In this document: positions 25,394 to 34,237 of the stretch, piece by piece
Layout: every line of letters starts with the position of its first letter
Position numbering within the stretch: the stretch's first letter is position 1
Source of the DNA: Streptomyces camponoticapitis
GTDB taxonomy: Bacteria; Actinomycetota; Actinomycetes; Streptomycetales; Streptomycetaceae
Assembly (NCBI RefSeq): GCF_014646115.1
Contig: NZ_BMMV01000023.1
Coordinates: 1-64,000, forward strand
Direction of reading: 5' to 3'
Length of the DNA: 64,000 nucleotides
Notes under the pieces: model-generated
What the model saw: the letters and a program-made list of their open reading frames with translations, nothing else
Told to the model about the DNA's origin: nothing
The model's database searches: none
Made by a program: the position numbers and the translations under genes

Positions 25394-26155
25394 CTACTTC
25401 TTCTTGCCCTGGTTCTTCACGGCCTCGATCGCCGCCGCCGCCGCGTCCGGGTCCAGGTAGGTGCCGCCCGTCTTCAGCGGGCGGAACTCCGCGTCCAGGT
25501 CGTAGGAGAGCGGGATGCCCGTGGGGATGTTCAGACCGGCGATGTCCGCGTCCGAGATGCCGTCCAGGTGCTTCACCAGCGCGCGCAGGCTGTTGCCGTG
25601 CGCGGCGACCAGGACCGTACGGCCCGTCAGCAGGTCCGGGACGATGCCGTCGTACCAGTACGGCAGCATGCGGACCACGACGTCCTTCAGGCACTCGGTG
25701 CGCGGGCGCAGCTCCGGCGGGATCGTCGCGTAGCGCGGGTCGTCGCTCTGCGAGAACTCGGCGCCGTCCTCCAGCTCCGGCGGCGGGGTGTCGTACGAGC
25801 GGCGCCAGAGCATGAACTGCTCCTCGCCGAACTCCGCGAGCGTCTGCGCCTTGTCCTTGCCCTGGAGCGCGCCGTAGTGCCGCTCGTTCAGGCGCCAGGA
25901 GCGGCGGACGGGGATCCAGGAGCGGTCGGCGGACTCCAGCGCCAGCGTGGCGGTGCGGATCGCGCGCTTCTGCAGCGAGGTGTGCAGGACGTCGGGCAGC
26001 AGACCGGCGTCCTTCAGCAGCTCACCGCCGCGCACGGCCTCCTTCTCGCCCTTTTCCGTGAGATTGACGTCCACCCAGCCGGTGAACAGGTTTTTCGCGT
26101 TCCATTCGCTCTCGCCGTGGCGGAGGAGGATCAGCTTGTACGGTGCGTCGGCCAT
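25394..26155 (-). CDS. gpmA: 2,3-bisphosphoglycerate-dependent phosphoglycerate mutase
   Basis: A 253-residue cofactor-dependent mutase. The catalytic RHGESEWN (His about residue 13), FTGWVDVNLT, the conserved RRSWRLNERHYGALQGKDKAQ stretch (about 85-105), RRSYDTPPP and second His region VLVAAHGNSLRALVKHL (about 181-197) are intact. It interconverts 3- and 2-phosphoglycerate in glycolysis. It is convergent with the Cys-rich peptide gene through a shared hairpin. The Lys-rich tail NQGKKK is normal for the family in Streptomyces. Confidence 0.96.
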   Translation of the reverse strand: MADAPYKLILLRHGESEWNAKNLFTGWVDVNLTEKGEKEAVRGGELLKDAGLLPDVLHTSLQKRAIRTATLALESADRSWIPVRRSWRLNERHYGALQGKDKAQTLAEFGEEQFMLWRRSYDTPPPELEDGAEFSQSDDPRYATIPPELRPRTECLKDVVVRMLPYWYDGIVPDLLTGRTVLVAAHGNSLRALVKHLDGISDADIAGLNIPTGIPLSYDLDAEFRPLKTGGTYLDPDAAAAAIEAVKNQGKKK

Positions 26156-26181
26156 GGCCCGAGCCTAATCGAACGTTCCCG

Positions 26182-26200
26182 ATTGACGCCTGCCGTCAAT
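26182..26200. promoter_or_regulatory. inverted repeat in the gpmA/MFS divergent promoter region
   Basis: ATTGACG-CCTGC-CGTCAAT is a perfect 7-base-arm inverted repeat 27 bases upstream of the gpmA start and about 110 bases upstream of the MFS gene. The arms also resemble -35 boxes (TTGACG, TTGACT), so it may be an operator overlapping promoters. No regulator is identified. Confidence 0.4.
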
Positions 26201-26312
26201 TGACTGGCGACTCGGCGACGCGCGTACGTAAGTTGCATTTGGCCAGTCGGCCACTTACACCGCCAGTGCCGGTCCCCACGGGCCGGCCCGCCGACCCTCG
26301 GGGGGAACGACG

Positions 26313-27746
26313 ATGTCCATCGCCGGACTGGGACGCGCCACGGGCGAGAGCGTCAGACGGAGCGTCTCGGGGCTGCCCCGTGAGTTCTGGTGGCTGTGGA
26401 CGAGTACCCTGGTCAACCGGCTCGGCGCCTTCGTCGCCACCTTCATGGTGCTGTATCTCACCATGGAGCGCGGCTACTCGGCGTCGTACGCCGGTCTCGT
26501 CGCCTCGCTCCACGGCCTCGGCGGGGTCATCTCCTCCGTCGGCGCGGGTGTGCTGACCGACCGGCTCGGGCGGCGGCCCACGCTGCTGATCTCGCAGTTG
26601 TCGACGGCCGCTTCGGTGGCGCTGCTCGGCTTCATGCAGGACCCCGCGGCCATCGCCGCCGTCGCGTTCCTCGTCGGCATGACCTCCAACGCCTCGCGCC
26701 CCGCCGTCCAGGCGATGATGGCGGACATCGTGAAGCCCGAGGACCGGGTGCGTGCCTTCTCGCTCAACTACTGGGCGATCAACATGGGGTTCGCGATCTC
26801 GTCGGTCGCGGCGGGCTTCATCGCCGAGTTCAGCTATCTCGCCGGATTCCTGGGTGAGGCCGCGATGACGCTGGCCTGCGCCGTGGTGGTCTTCCTGAAG
26901 CTGCCCGAGTCCCGGCCCGGACGCGTCCTCGTGGACGGGAAGAGCCAGCCGGAGATCGGGATGCGGACGGTCCTGCGGGACGGCCGGTTCATGAGCGTGG
27001 TGGTGCTGTCGTTCATCGTGGCGCTGATCTTCCAGCAGGGGTTCGTGGGGCTGCCGGTGGCGATGGGCACGGACGGGTTCAGCAGCTCCGGCTTCGGGAT
27101 GATCATCGCGTTCAACGGTGTGCTGATCGTGGCGCTCCAGATCCCGGTCACCCGGTTCATCGAGCACCGGGACACCCGCGGGCTGCTGATCCTCTCCTCC
27201 GCGCTCGCGGGGTACGGCTTCGGACTGACGGCCTTCGCGGGGTCGCTGGCGGTCTACGCGCTGGCGGTGTGCGTGTGGACCATGGCGGAGATCATCAACG
27301 CACCGACGCAGACCAGCCTCGTGGTGCGGCTGTCGCCGGTCCACGGGCGGGGCCGCTACCAGGGCATGTACACGATGTCGTGGGCGGTGGCCGGGCTGGT
27401 CGCGCCGCTGATGTCCGGTTTCGTGATCGACCACTACGGCGCGGACTGGCTGTGGGGCACGTGTGCGGTGCTGGGGACGGTGGCGGCGGGTGGTTACTGG
27501 CTGCTGATGAAGGGGTTGGGGGAGGGCGGCCCTGCCGGCTCGCCCGAATCGGTCGACCTGGGCGACCTGGGCGGCTCGGACGCGGCGGGCGCCGACCGCG
27601 CGCCGTCGGCGCGGCCGGAGCCCGTACCCGTACTGCCCGTACTGCCCGTTCAGCCGGTGCCGCCCGTCCAGCCCGTACCGCCCGCTCAGCCCGTACCGCC
27701 CGTGGAACCGGCGAAGTCCGTCAAGCCGGTGGAGCCAGCCCCGTAG
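26313..27746 (+). CDS. MFS transporter (DHA1/MdtH-like) with Pro-rich tail
   Basis: A 477-residue major facilitator protein with 12 predicted membrane segments between residues about 25 and 410. The loop 2-3 signature GAGVLTDRLGRRPTLL (about 76-91) and the mid-protein NYWAINMGFAISS are typical of multidrug/metabolite exporters. After residue 415 the protein continues into an Asp/Glu/Ala linker and a tail of Pro-Val-rich repeats (PVLPVQPVPPVQPVPPAQP) encoded by a tandem nucleotide repeat at about 27620-27720; the tail is cytoplasmic and variable. Substrate unknown. It is divergent from gpmA and convergent with the secreted lyase-like gene, whose stop is 5 bases away. Confidence 0.88.
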   Translation: MSIAGLGRATGESVRRSVSGLPREFWWLWTSTLVNRLGAFVATFMVLYLTMERGYSASYAGLVASLHGLGGVISSVGAGVLTDRLGRRPTLLISQLSTAASVALLGFMQDPAAIAAVAFLVGMTSNASRPAVQAMMADIVKPEDRVRAFSLNYWAINMGFAISSVAAGFIAEFSYLAGFLGEAAMTLACAVVVFLKLPESRPGRVLVDGKSQPEIGMRTVLRDGRFMSVVVLSFIVALIFQQGFVGLPVAMGTDGFSSSGFGMIIAFNGVLIVALQIPVTRFIEHRDTRGLLILSSALAGYGFGLTAFAGSLAVYALAVCVWTMAEIINAPTQTSLVVRLSPVHGRGRYQGMYTMSWAVAGLVAPLMSGFVIDHYGADWLWGTCAVLGTVAAGGYWLLMKGLGEGGPAGSPESVDLGDLGGSDAAGADRAPSARPEPVPVLPVLPVQPVPPVQPVPPAQPVPPVEPAKSVKPVEPAP

Positions 27747-27750
27747 GCGC

Positions 27751-29457
27751 TCAGCGAACCTTGAGCTCGCGCTGCGCCTCGTACAGATTGACCGGCCGCA
27801 CGTCCTGCGGCCTGCCGTACGACTCCAGTCGCGCGTTCAACTCGCCCTGGAAGTCCGGCACATCGATCTGCCCGAACTCGCGCACCTCGCTGATGCCGGC
27901 CGTGGCGCTGTACGGCGCGATCCCGTCGATCTTGATCAGTCCGGCGCGCTCGTTGAGCACCCTGATGTTCCAGTGGGTGAACCGCGCCCCGTAGAGCGGT
28001 CCGGCGGACGCGTCGCCGCCGTGTGTCCCGTTGTTGTCGACCGTGATCTCCGTACGGAGGTTGGCGAACGGCAGCCCGCGGTGGGTGTCGAAGGTGCCCA
28101 TCTCCATCACACCGCGCGACCAGACGTTGTAGCTGGAGAGCCCTTCGACGTTGATGCCGTGCAGTTGGGTGCCCGCGGGGGCCGGGACGGTGCGCGCGCC
28201 GATGAAGAAGTCCTCGACGAGGTTGTCGTGCGAGGCCTCGCGGCAGAAGTACGGATGGTGCGAACCGCGCCCCTCCACGCGCGTACGGCGCAGCGTGCAG
28301 GCGGAGGCGGCGACGAGGCCGAAGCTGTTGTCGGCGTGCCGGACGGTGACGTCGTCGGCCCAGCAGTCGTACGCGCACTGGAAGGTGACGCCGTTGTGGC
28401 CCTTGTCCAGGAGATGCGCCGACTGCGGCGTCTCGACCGCTTCGAGCGTCAGCCCTTCCACACCGGAGCCGGTGAGCGGCGTGACGAGCGTGGTGATCAT
28501 GGTGTTCCACTCGGGGCGGATGTCCACCGGGAGCGGGCGTTCCAGGGTGAGTTCGCGTCCTCTTACAGAGGTGACGCGTACGGGCCACTCGTACGGGACG
28601 TAGCTCAGCAGCTTCGACTTGTCCGACCAGTCGTACGCCTGCGTCGCCGGACCGCCGCCCGACATGTGCTCCAGGAGCGTGTGGTCGGCGTCGTCCGCGA
28701 CACGGAGGAGGACGATCTCGCCGCGCTTGATCCGTGACGCGTCCTCGACCGTCACGGTGCGGTCGCCGCGACGGGCGGGTGCGACGGCGGTGAGGGGCTC
28801 GAACTCCGTGCGTTCGTTGCCCGTCCAGCCCTCCACGGGCCAGTGCTTGGCCTTGATCGCCTCGATGAGGGAGTTGAGCCGTGCTTCCGGCGCGAGCCAG
28901 ATGAGGCCGCCCGCCCAGGACCAGCTCGACTTGTCGCCGCCGAAGCGGCTGCCGTACGGGCCGATCAGCTCGGTGAGGTTCTTCGTCGCGTACAGCTTGG
29001 TGCGCTTGCTGCCGGCGCCGCGCAGCACCACGTTGCTGTACGAGATACGGATGATGTCGTCGATGCGGTAGGTGCCCGCGGGCACCAGGACCGTGCCGCC
29101 GCCGCGCCTGCCCGCGTCGGCGATGGCGCGGTTGATGGCGGGGGCGGCGTCGGCGGAGCCGTCGTTCTTGGCGCCGTACGCGCGGACGTCGGCGACCACG
29201 CGGGGGCGCGGGAACCGGTCGGAGCCGGCACGCTGGCCGGCCCGCCCGACGTAGGGGATCTGGGGGTGGGTGAAGGGCGACCTGGCGAACTCACGCCAGA
29301 GCGCGGAGGTGCGTGGGGCACCCGCCGGTCGCGGGGTCGCCGCGGACGCCGGGCCGACGCCGAAACCCGTTCCGGTGGCCGTGACTCCGGCCGCCGCCAC
29401 GGCGGTGGCACGGGCGAGCAGACCTCGTCTGCTGATGGTCCGTCGAACGTTCCCCAC
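27751..29457 (-). CDS. Tat-exported right-handed beta-helix (pectate-lyase/GH28-like) protein
   Basis: About 568 residues from GTG 29457, which has GGAGG 8 bases upstream; GTG 29472 would add five residues. The N-terminus has a twin-arginine signal (RRTISRRGLLARATAV...) with cleavage near ASAATPRP. The mature part begins with the pectate-lyase_3 hallmark VVADVRAYGAKNDGSADAAPAINRAIADA-type sequence (about 88-115) and GGTVLVPAGTYRID, followed by beta-helix coils to the end. It is secreted and probably acts on polysaccharide; catalytic residues cannot be assigned with confidence. No carbohydrate-binding module. Transcribed alone. Confidence 0.82.
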   Translation of the reverse strand: MGNVRRTISRRGLLARATAVAAAGVTATGTGFGVGPASAATPRPAGAPRTSALWREFARSPFTHPQIPYVGRAGQRAGSDRFPRPRVVADVRAYGAKNDGSADAAPAINRAIADAGRRGGGTVLVPAGTYRIDDIIRISYSNVVLRGAGSKRTKLYATKNLTELIGPYGSRFGGDKSSWSWAGGLIWLAPEARLNSLIEAIKAKHWPVEGWTGNERTEFEPLTAVAPARRGDRTVTVEDASRIKRGEIVLLRVADDADHTLLEHMSGGGPATQAYDWSDKSKLLSYVPYEWPVRVTSVRGRELTLERPLPVDIRPEWNTMITTLVTPLTGSGVEGLTLEAVETPQSAHLLDKGHNGVTFQCAYDCWADDVTVRHADNSFGLVAASACTLRRTRVEGRGSHHPYFCREASHDNLVEDFFIGARTVPAPAGTQLHGINVEGLSSYNVWSRGVMEMGTFDTHRGLPFANLRTEITVDNNGTHGGDASAGPLYGARFTHWNIRVLNERAGLIKIDGIAPYSATAGISEVREFGQIDVPDFQGELNARLESYGRPQDVRPVNLYEAQRELKVR

Positions 29458-29575
29458 GATCTCAACCTCCACATATGTGAACCAAGTTCAGGTCTGCGGT
29501 CATCGTGAGCATGCCACGGTGCGACTGAGGTAGGGAAGAGTCGTGCAGGGGGTGGCGGTCAGGGAGGAGTGGCGG

Positions 29576-30136
29576 TCAGCTCGACGAGGGCTGGGTCAGA
29601 CGTGTGAACGCGTCAAGGTTCCTCGTGGACTCGCCACGGGACACCCGCCACGCGTACTCCTTGCGGATCGCGCTCGCGAACCCCAGCTCCAGCAGGGTGT
29701 TGAAGGAGCCGTCGGCCTCTTCGAGCACGGACCCGAGCAGCCGGTCCACCTCGTCCTCGGTGACGGCGGGCAGCGGCAGCCTGCCGGAGAGATAGATGTC
29801 GCCGAGCCGGTCGACCGCGTACGCGACCCCGTACAGCTTGAGGTTGCGCTCCAGCAGCCAGCGGTGGACGCCCTGCTCGTTCTCGTCCGGGTGCCTGACG
29901 ACGAAGGCGTTGACGGAGAGGGAGTGCCGGCCGACGCGCAGGGAGCAGGTCGTGGAGAGTTTGCGGGTGCCGGGGAGCGTGACGACGAAGGAGCCGGGGC
30001 CGGGGCTCTCCCACTCCAGGCCCGAGTCGAGCGCGGCGGACTTCAGGCTGCGCTCGACGAGATCGGTGGCTCTGGCGGGCCCCTGGGCGCTCGCTCCGGT
30101 GCTCCCGCTCGCGTCGGCCCGCGCTTCGTCAGCCAT
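29576..30136 (-). CDS. YbjN-domain protein
   Basis: A 186-residue protein from ATG 30136 (MADEARADASGS). It has the YbjN/T3SS-chaperone-like fold signature: FVVTLPGTRKLSTTCSLRVG, then HSLSVNAFVVRHPDENEQGVHRWLLERN and LGDIYLSGRLPLPAVTEDEVDRLLGSVL. Such proteins are cytoplasmic and poorly characterised, with roles suggested in stress and motility regulation elsewhere. It overlaps the mshA 3' end by 8 bases, so it is likely co-transcribed with mshA, an arrangement common in Streptomyces and mycobacteria. Confidence 0.85.
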   Translation of the reverse strand: MADEARADASGSTGASAQGPARATDLVERSLKSAALDSGLEWESPGPGSFVVTLPGTRKLSTTCSLRVGRHSLSVNAFVVRHPDENEQGVHRWLLERNLKLYGVAYAVDRLGDIYLSGRLPLPAVTEDEVDRLLGSVLEEADGSFNTLLELGFASAIRKEYAWRVSRGESTRNLDAFTRLTQPSSS

Positions 30137-31472
30137 GATCCGAGCGTACGCGACCGCGGTGATCATGCACGGCGGCCGTGTAGACGTCCGCCGTCGCCGA
30201 CGCCGCCGTGTCCCAGCCGAAGCACTGGGCGTGCCGCGAGGCCGCCTCCCCCATCCGCTCCACGAGTTCGGGCCGGTCGATGTAGCGGGCGAGCGCCTGG
30301 GCGTACGCCTCCGGGTCGTGGCCGGGGATCAGAAAGCCGGTCTTCCCGTTGCGTACCGCGACCGGAAGGCCGCCCACAGCCGCCGCGACCACCGGGGTCC
30401 CCGTCGCCTGCGCCTCGATGGCGACGAGCCCGAAGGACTCGCTGTACGACGGCATGACCAGCACGGACGCGGCGCGGAACCAGTCGGCGAGCGCCTCCTG
30501 GCCGACCGGCGGACAGAACCGTACGACATCGGCGATACCGAGCCTGGCCGCGAGCTTGTGCAGCCCCTCCGGCCGGGCCAGACCGCTGCCGCTCGGGCCG
30601 CCCACGACCGGGACGACCAGCCTCTTACGGAGGGTGGGGTCGCGGTCCAGCAGGACGGCCACGGCGCGCAGCAGGACATCGGGAGCCTTGAGCGGCTGGA
30701 TACGGCCCGCGAAGAGCGGGACGAACGCGTCCTGCGGCAGCCCGAGGCGGGCACGCGCCGCCGCGCGGCCGTCGGACGGGCGGAAGAGATCCAGATTCAC
30801 GCCGGGGTGGACGACCGCGACCTTGCCGGGCTCGGCGTCGTAGAAGCGGACGAGTTCGTCGGCCTCCTCGGAGGTGTTCGCGATCAGCCGGTCGGCGGCG
30901 CGCACGATCTGCGTCTCGCCGATGACACGGGCCGCGGGCTCGGGTGTGTCGCCCTCGGCGAGCGCGGCGTTCTTGACCTTGGCCATGGTGTGCATGGCGT
31001 GGACGAGGGGCGTGCGCCAGCGCTCGGCGGCGAGCCAGCCGACATGGCCGGAGAGCCAGTAGTGGGAGTGGACCAGGTCGTAGTGGCCGGGACGCTGGCC
31101 CGCCCAGGCCTGCATCACGCCGTGCGTGAAGGCGCACAGCTGCGCGGGCAGCTCCTCCTTGGCCAGCCCTTCGTACGGACCGGCGTCCACGTGCCGTACG
31201 AGCACGCCCGGCGCCAGCTCGACGATCGGGGGAAGCCCGCCGGTGGTCGAGCGCGTGAAGATCTCGACCTCGATGTTGATGGCGGCCAGGCGCTTGGCCA
31301 GCTCGACGATGTAGACGTTCATGCCGCCCGCGTCGCCCGTCCCCGGCTGGTGCAGCGGAGAGGTGTGGACGCTGAGCATGGCGACCCGCCGCGGTTTGCG
31401 GGGATGGCCGGGGATCCGGAGCCGGGGTGGTGACACCAGGGTGCCGGCAAGCCTGGACACGTACTGGCTCAC
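30129..31472 (-). CDS. mshA: MshA, D-inositol-3-phosphate glycosyltransferase (mycothiol)
   Basis: A 447-residue GT4 glycosyltransferase. The N-terminal Rossmann domain has VAMLSVHTSPLHQPG and GDAGGMNVYIVELAKRL (about 33-62), with the DAGGMNVY signature that contacts the sugar donor and inositol phosphate. The C-terminal domain has FAGRIQPLKAPDVLL (UDP-binding, about 240-254), SYSESFGLVAIEAQATGTPVV (E-x7-E loop) and AVGGLPVAV. It transfers GlcNAc from UDP-GlcNAc to inositol-3-phosphate, the first step of mycothiol synthesis in actinobacteria. Downstream YbjN gene is coupled. Full length. Confidence 0.95.
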   Translation of the reverse strand: MSQYVSRLAGTLVSPPRLRIPGHPRKPRRVAMLSVHTSPLHQPGTGDAGGMNVYIVELAKRLAAINIEVEIFTRSTTGGLPPIVELAPGVLVRHVDAGPYEGLAKEELPAQLCAFTHGVMQAWAGQRPGHYDLVHSHYWLSGHVGWLAAERWRTPLVHAMHTMAKVKNAALAEGDTPEPAARVIGETQIVRAADRLIANTSEEADELVRFYDAEPGKVAVVHPGVNLDLFRPSDGRAAARARLGLPQDAFVPLFAGRIQPLKAPDVLLRAVAVLLDRDPTLRKRLVVPVVGGPSGSGLARPEGLHKLAARLGIADVVRFCPPVGQEALADWFRAASVLVMPSYSESFGLVAIEAQATGTPVVAAAVGGLPVAVRNGKTGFLIPGHDPEAYAQALARYIDRPELVERMGEAASRHAQCFGWDTAASATADVYTAAVHDHRGRVRSDHG

Positions 31473-31665
31473 GTCGACGGCCTCTCGCTCGGAGCATGAC
31501 TAGAGGAGGGCGTGGGGGACCCTCTATCCCCCGCCAACACCGGAGTGGCCTCAGTTCATTTCCGGCTTTGCCCAATCGTTAAGGTCGCCCGCTCAACCAT
31601 CGGCGGCGGATGCGCGTACCCACATGTGGGGCCGGGCGTCGAGTCAGGTCGTTAGGCTCACGCGC

Positions 31666-32538
31666 ATGCCCGCGCGCCAGCCCTCCTCGCCCCGCCGTCC
31701 CGTGGGCACGGTCACGCGCGGCACGACCAATCCGAACCGGCTGCGCCGCATGGACCGCTGGATCGCCGCCGTGCACGGGCCCGTGCTGCGCCGCTCGGCC
31801 GACCCCGTGGCCGTCGACCTCGGTTACGGCGCCGCGCCCTGGACCGCCGTCGAACTGCTGCGGCGGCTGCGGGCGGCCGAGCCGCGTACCGAGGTGGTGG
31901 GCGTCGAGATCGACCCCGCGCGGGTCGAGGCGGCGCTTCCCTATGAGGAGGACGGGCTCGGCTTCGTGCACGGCGGCTTCGAGATCCCGCTGCCGGATGC
32001 CGCGGGGCCGGGTGGCGAGGTGCGCCGTCCGCTGCTGATCCGGGCGGCGAACGTGCTGCGGCAGTACGAGGAGAGCGAGGTCGCCGAGGTCTGGGCCCGG
32101 CTCCGCGCGCGGCTCGCGCCCGGCGGGCTGCTGGTCGAGGGGACGTGCGACGAGATCGGGCGGCGCCATGTCTGGGTCGCCCTCGGTGAGGAGGGTCCGC
32201 GCACGGTCACCTTCGCGACCCGGCTCGGCTCGCTGGACCGTCCCTCCGACCTGGCGGAGCGGCTGCCGAAGGCGTTGATCCACCGCAATGTGCCGGGGGA
32301 GCCGGTGCACGCGTTCCTGCGGGACTTCGACCGGGCGTGGGCGGCGGCCGCCCCGTACGCCTCGCTGGGCGCGCGGCAGCGGTGGATCAGGGCCGTGGAG
32401 GAGCTGTCGGCGGACTGGCCGCTGGCCGGCGCGGCGGCGGGTGGCGGACGGAGCAGATGGCGGCAGGGTGAAGTAACGGTGGAATGGGCGGCGCTGAAGC
32501 CGAACTCTGGCGAAACGGACGCGTCCAAGGGAACGTGA
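31666..32538 (+). CDS. class I SAM-dependent methyltransferase
   Basis: A 290-residue protein from ATG 31666 (MPARQPSSPRRPVGTV). A variable 35-residue N-terminus precedes the SAM fold: motif I ADPVAVDLGYGAAPWTAVELL (about 45-65), acidic motif II VVGVEIDPARVEAALP, and RPLLIRAANVLRQYEESEV later. It has the GYGA-type glycine loop with Tyr in place of the usual Cys/Gly of many MTases. Substrate unknown. It is divergent from mshA and followed by the NlpC/P60 gene 203 bases later; this trio is kept in Streptomyces genomes as far as I recall. Confidence 0.78.
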   Translation: MPARQPSSPRRPVGTVTRGTTNPNRLRRMDRWIAAVHGPVLRRSADPVAVDLGYGAAPWTAVELLRRLRAAEPRTEVVGVEIDPARVEAALPYEEDGLGFVHGGFEIPLPDAAGPGGEVRRPLLIRAANVLRQYEESEVAEVWARLRARLAPGGLLVEGTCDEIGRRHVWVALGEEGPRTVTFATRLGSLDRPSDLAERLPKALIHRNVPGEPVHAFLRDFDRAWAAAAPYASLGARQRWIRAVEELSADWPLAGAAAGGGRSRWRQGEVTVEWAALKPNSGETDASKGT

Positions 32539-32641
32539 GCGGCTGGCTGTTCGTCCCTCCCGGGTAGATGCGACCGTCAACCGGCCGTGCCCTCTGTCGT
32601 TCCGGGGGTCGGCATGGCACGATCACGTCGGCGGAGAACAG

Positions 32642-32654
32642 TTACTGACAGTAA
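32642..32654. promoter_or_regulatory. inverted repeat TTACTG-A-CAGTAA upstream of the NlpC/P60 gene
   Basis: A perfect 6-base-arm inverted repeat with a 1-base centre, 86 bases upstream of the hydrolase start, in a locally AT-rich stretch. It could be a regulator operator or part of a promoter. Identity unknown. Confidence 0.4.
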
Positions 32655-32740
32655 GTCAGATGTATGTATCAGATGCTTGAGTCAGCTGTTCTCGGCCGTA
32701 CGCAACAGGAGTTGTCGACAGCTGTCCGGAGGGGGAGCTC

Positions 32741-33889
32741 GTGAACCGACGCCGCTGTGTCACAGCCGCGATCACCGTCGTCTGCGCTCTGTCGGTGCTC
32801 ACGTCACCGGCGTTGCTGAACCAGGCGTACGCGGCGCCGGCGTCTCCGGCATCCCCCACCGCTCCCGTCTCGCCGAGTGATCCCCCGGTCGCGCCAAGGC
32901 CGTTCGACCGGTCCCTGCCGCCCGGAGCGGAAGACCAGGTGACCGGTGCGGACGACTCGAAGCTCGAAGAGACGCGCAGGAAGATCGACGGGCTGTACAG
33001 CAAGGCCGCCTCGGCCACCGACGCGTACAACCTCGCCGAGGCGCGCGCCGACAACCAGTCGGCCGAACTGGTCAAGCTGGCCAGTCAGATGGTCAACGGC
33101 CAGGTGAGGATCGACAAGCTCAAGCGCCAGGCCGGCGCGGCGGCCCGCGCCCAGTACCGCGCGGGCGGACTGCCGCCCGAGGCCCAGCTGTTGCTCACCG
33201 ACGACCCGCAGCTCTTCCTGGACGGGGCCGGCCGGGTCCAGCGGGGCCAGAAGGCGACGAAGGACCTCCTCGGTCAAATGACCGAGGCGCAGGACGACTT
33301 GACGGCGTACACGACGAAGGCCGGCATCGAGTGGACCAAGCTCGAAGCGAACAGGGTCAAGCAGGCGAAGGCGAAGAAGGAGATCAGCCGGCAGATCAAG
33401 GCCGCCAAGAAGATCGAGGCGGGGCTGGAGAAGCAGGAGCGCGACCGTCTGCTGATGCTGGAGCAGCAGGAAGCGGCCAAGGCGCAGGCGGCCTGGCTGG
33501 GTTCGGGCGAGCTCAAGGACATCAACGGCAGGGCGAGCGCCCAGGGCAGGGCGGCGATCGCGTACGCGACGGCGCAGATCGGCAAGCCGTACGTGTGGGG
33601 CGCCGAGGGCCCGTCGTCGTTCGACTGCTCGGGGCTGACCTCCGAGGCGTGGAAGGCGGCCGGCAAGGTCATCCCGCGCACTTCGCAGGAGCAGTGGCGG
33701 CTGCTCCCCCGTGTGCCGATCGCGGACATGCGGCCGGGTGATCTGATCATCTACCACGGGGACGCGAGCCATGTGGGCATGTACGTGGGCAACGGCTCGA
33801 TAGTCCACGCACCGCGGCCGGGCCGGCAGGTGACGCTGACGGGAGCGGGCTCGATGCTGATTCTCGGGGTCGTGAGGCCGGACAAGTAG
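32741..33889 (+). CDS. secreted NlpC/P60 peptidoglycan endopeptidase
   Basis: A 382-residue protein from GTG 32741 (GGAGGGGGAG ribosome site). A Sec signal (residues 1-30, cleavage near AYAAPA) is followed by a short Pro-rich linker, a long coiled coil (about 65-245) typical of RipA/CwlO-like hydrolases, and a C-terminal NlpC/P60 domain: IGKPYVWGAEGPSSFDCSGLTS with catalytic Cys about residue 295, MRPGDLIIYHG, and SHVGMYVGNG with catalytic His. It cleaves stem peptides in the cell wall; the coiled coil probably inhibits or positions the domain. Start follows a promoter region with an inverted repeat. Confidence 0.93.
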   Translation: MNRRRCVTAAITVVCALSVLTSPALLNQAYAAPASPASPTAPVSPSDPPVAPRPFDRSLPPGAEDQVTGADDSKLEETRRKIDGLYSKAASATDAYNLAEARADNQSAELVKLASQMVNGQVRIDKLKRQAGAAARAQYRAGGLPPEAQLLLTDDPQLFLDGAGRVQRGQKATKDLLGQMTEAQDDLTAYTTKAGIEWTKLEANRVKQAKAKKEISRQIKAAKKIEAGLEKQERDRLLMLEQQEAAKAQAAWLGSGELKDINGRASAQGRAAIAYATAQIGKPYVWGAEGPSSFDCSGLTSEAWKAAGKVIPRTSQEQWRLLPRVPIADMRPGDLIIYHGDASHVGMYVGNGSIVHAPRPGRQVTLTGAGSMLILGVVRPDK

Positions 33890-34237
33890 GGGCCGAAGAA
33901 GGAGGACGGGTTCGCGCGCACCCCAGGTGGGCGCGGGCCCGTGAGGCCCGTACACCCCTCGTATCCGTTTCGCCCCTCTCGTCCCCGTCACCCCCTCCCG
34001 CCTCCCCTCTCTCCGCCTCGGCTCCCACGTGATGTTTGTCATGGCCCTTTCGGGCCCTCCGAGCGGGCCGATCGCGCCGGATCCGTGGTGGGAAGCGGCA
34101 TATGGCGCGGGATCTTCTCCGTACGGCCTTCCGAACGCCATTCCTTTCGGGCGTCGGCTACCGCTAGGGTCCCGGTCGGTGGGGCGTCGATCGTCGCTCC
34201 ACCGCGCCCTCGGGGGGAGGGAAGGACTCACAGACCG
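33890..34237. other. 348-base gap between the hydrolase and PP2C genes
   Basis: No gene supported. A GC-rich hairpin near 33913-33938 may end the hydrolase transcript. A -10-like TAGGGT at 34165-34170 lies about 70 bases before the next start and is the best promoter candidate. A short AT-richer stretch (34030-34050) precedes it. Confidence 0.4.

Noticed and set aside
32539..32740. A possible c-di-AMP (ydaO) riboswitch upstream of the NlpC/P60 gene
   Set aside because: The region lacks recognisable conserved elements of that riboswitch class; only a small palindrome is present.
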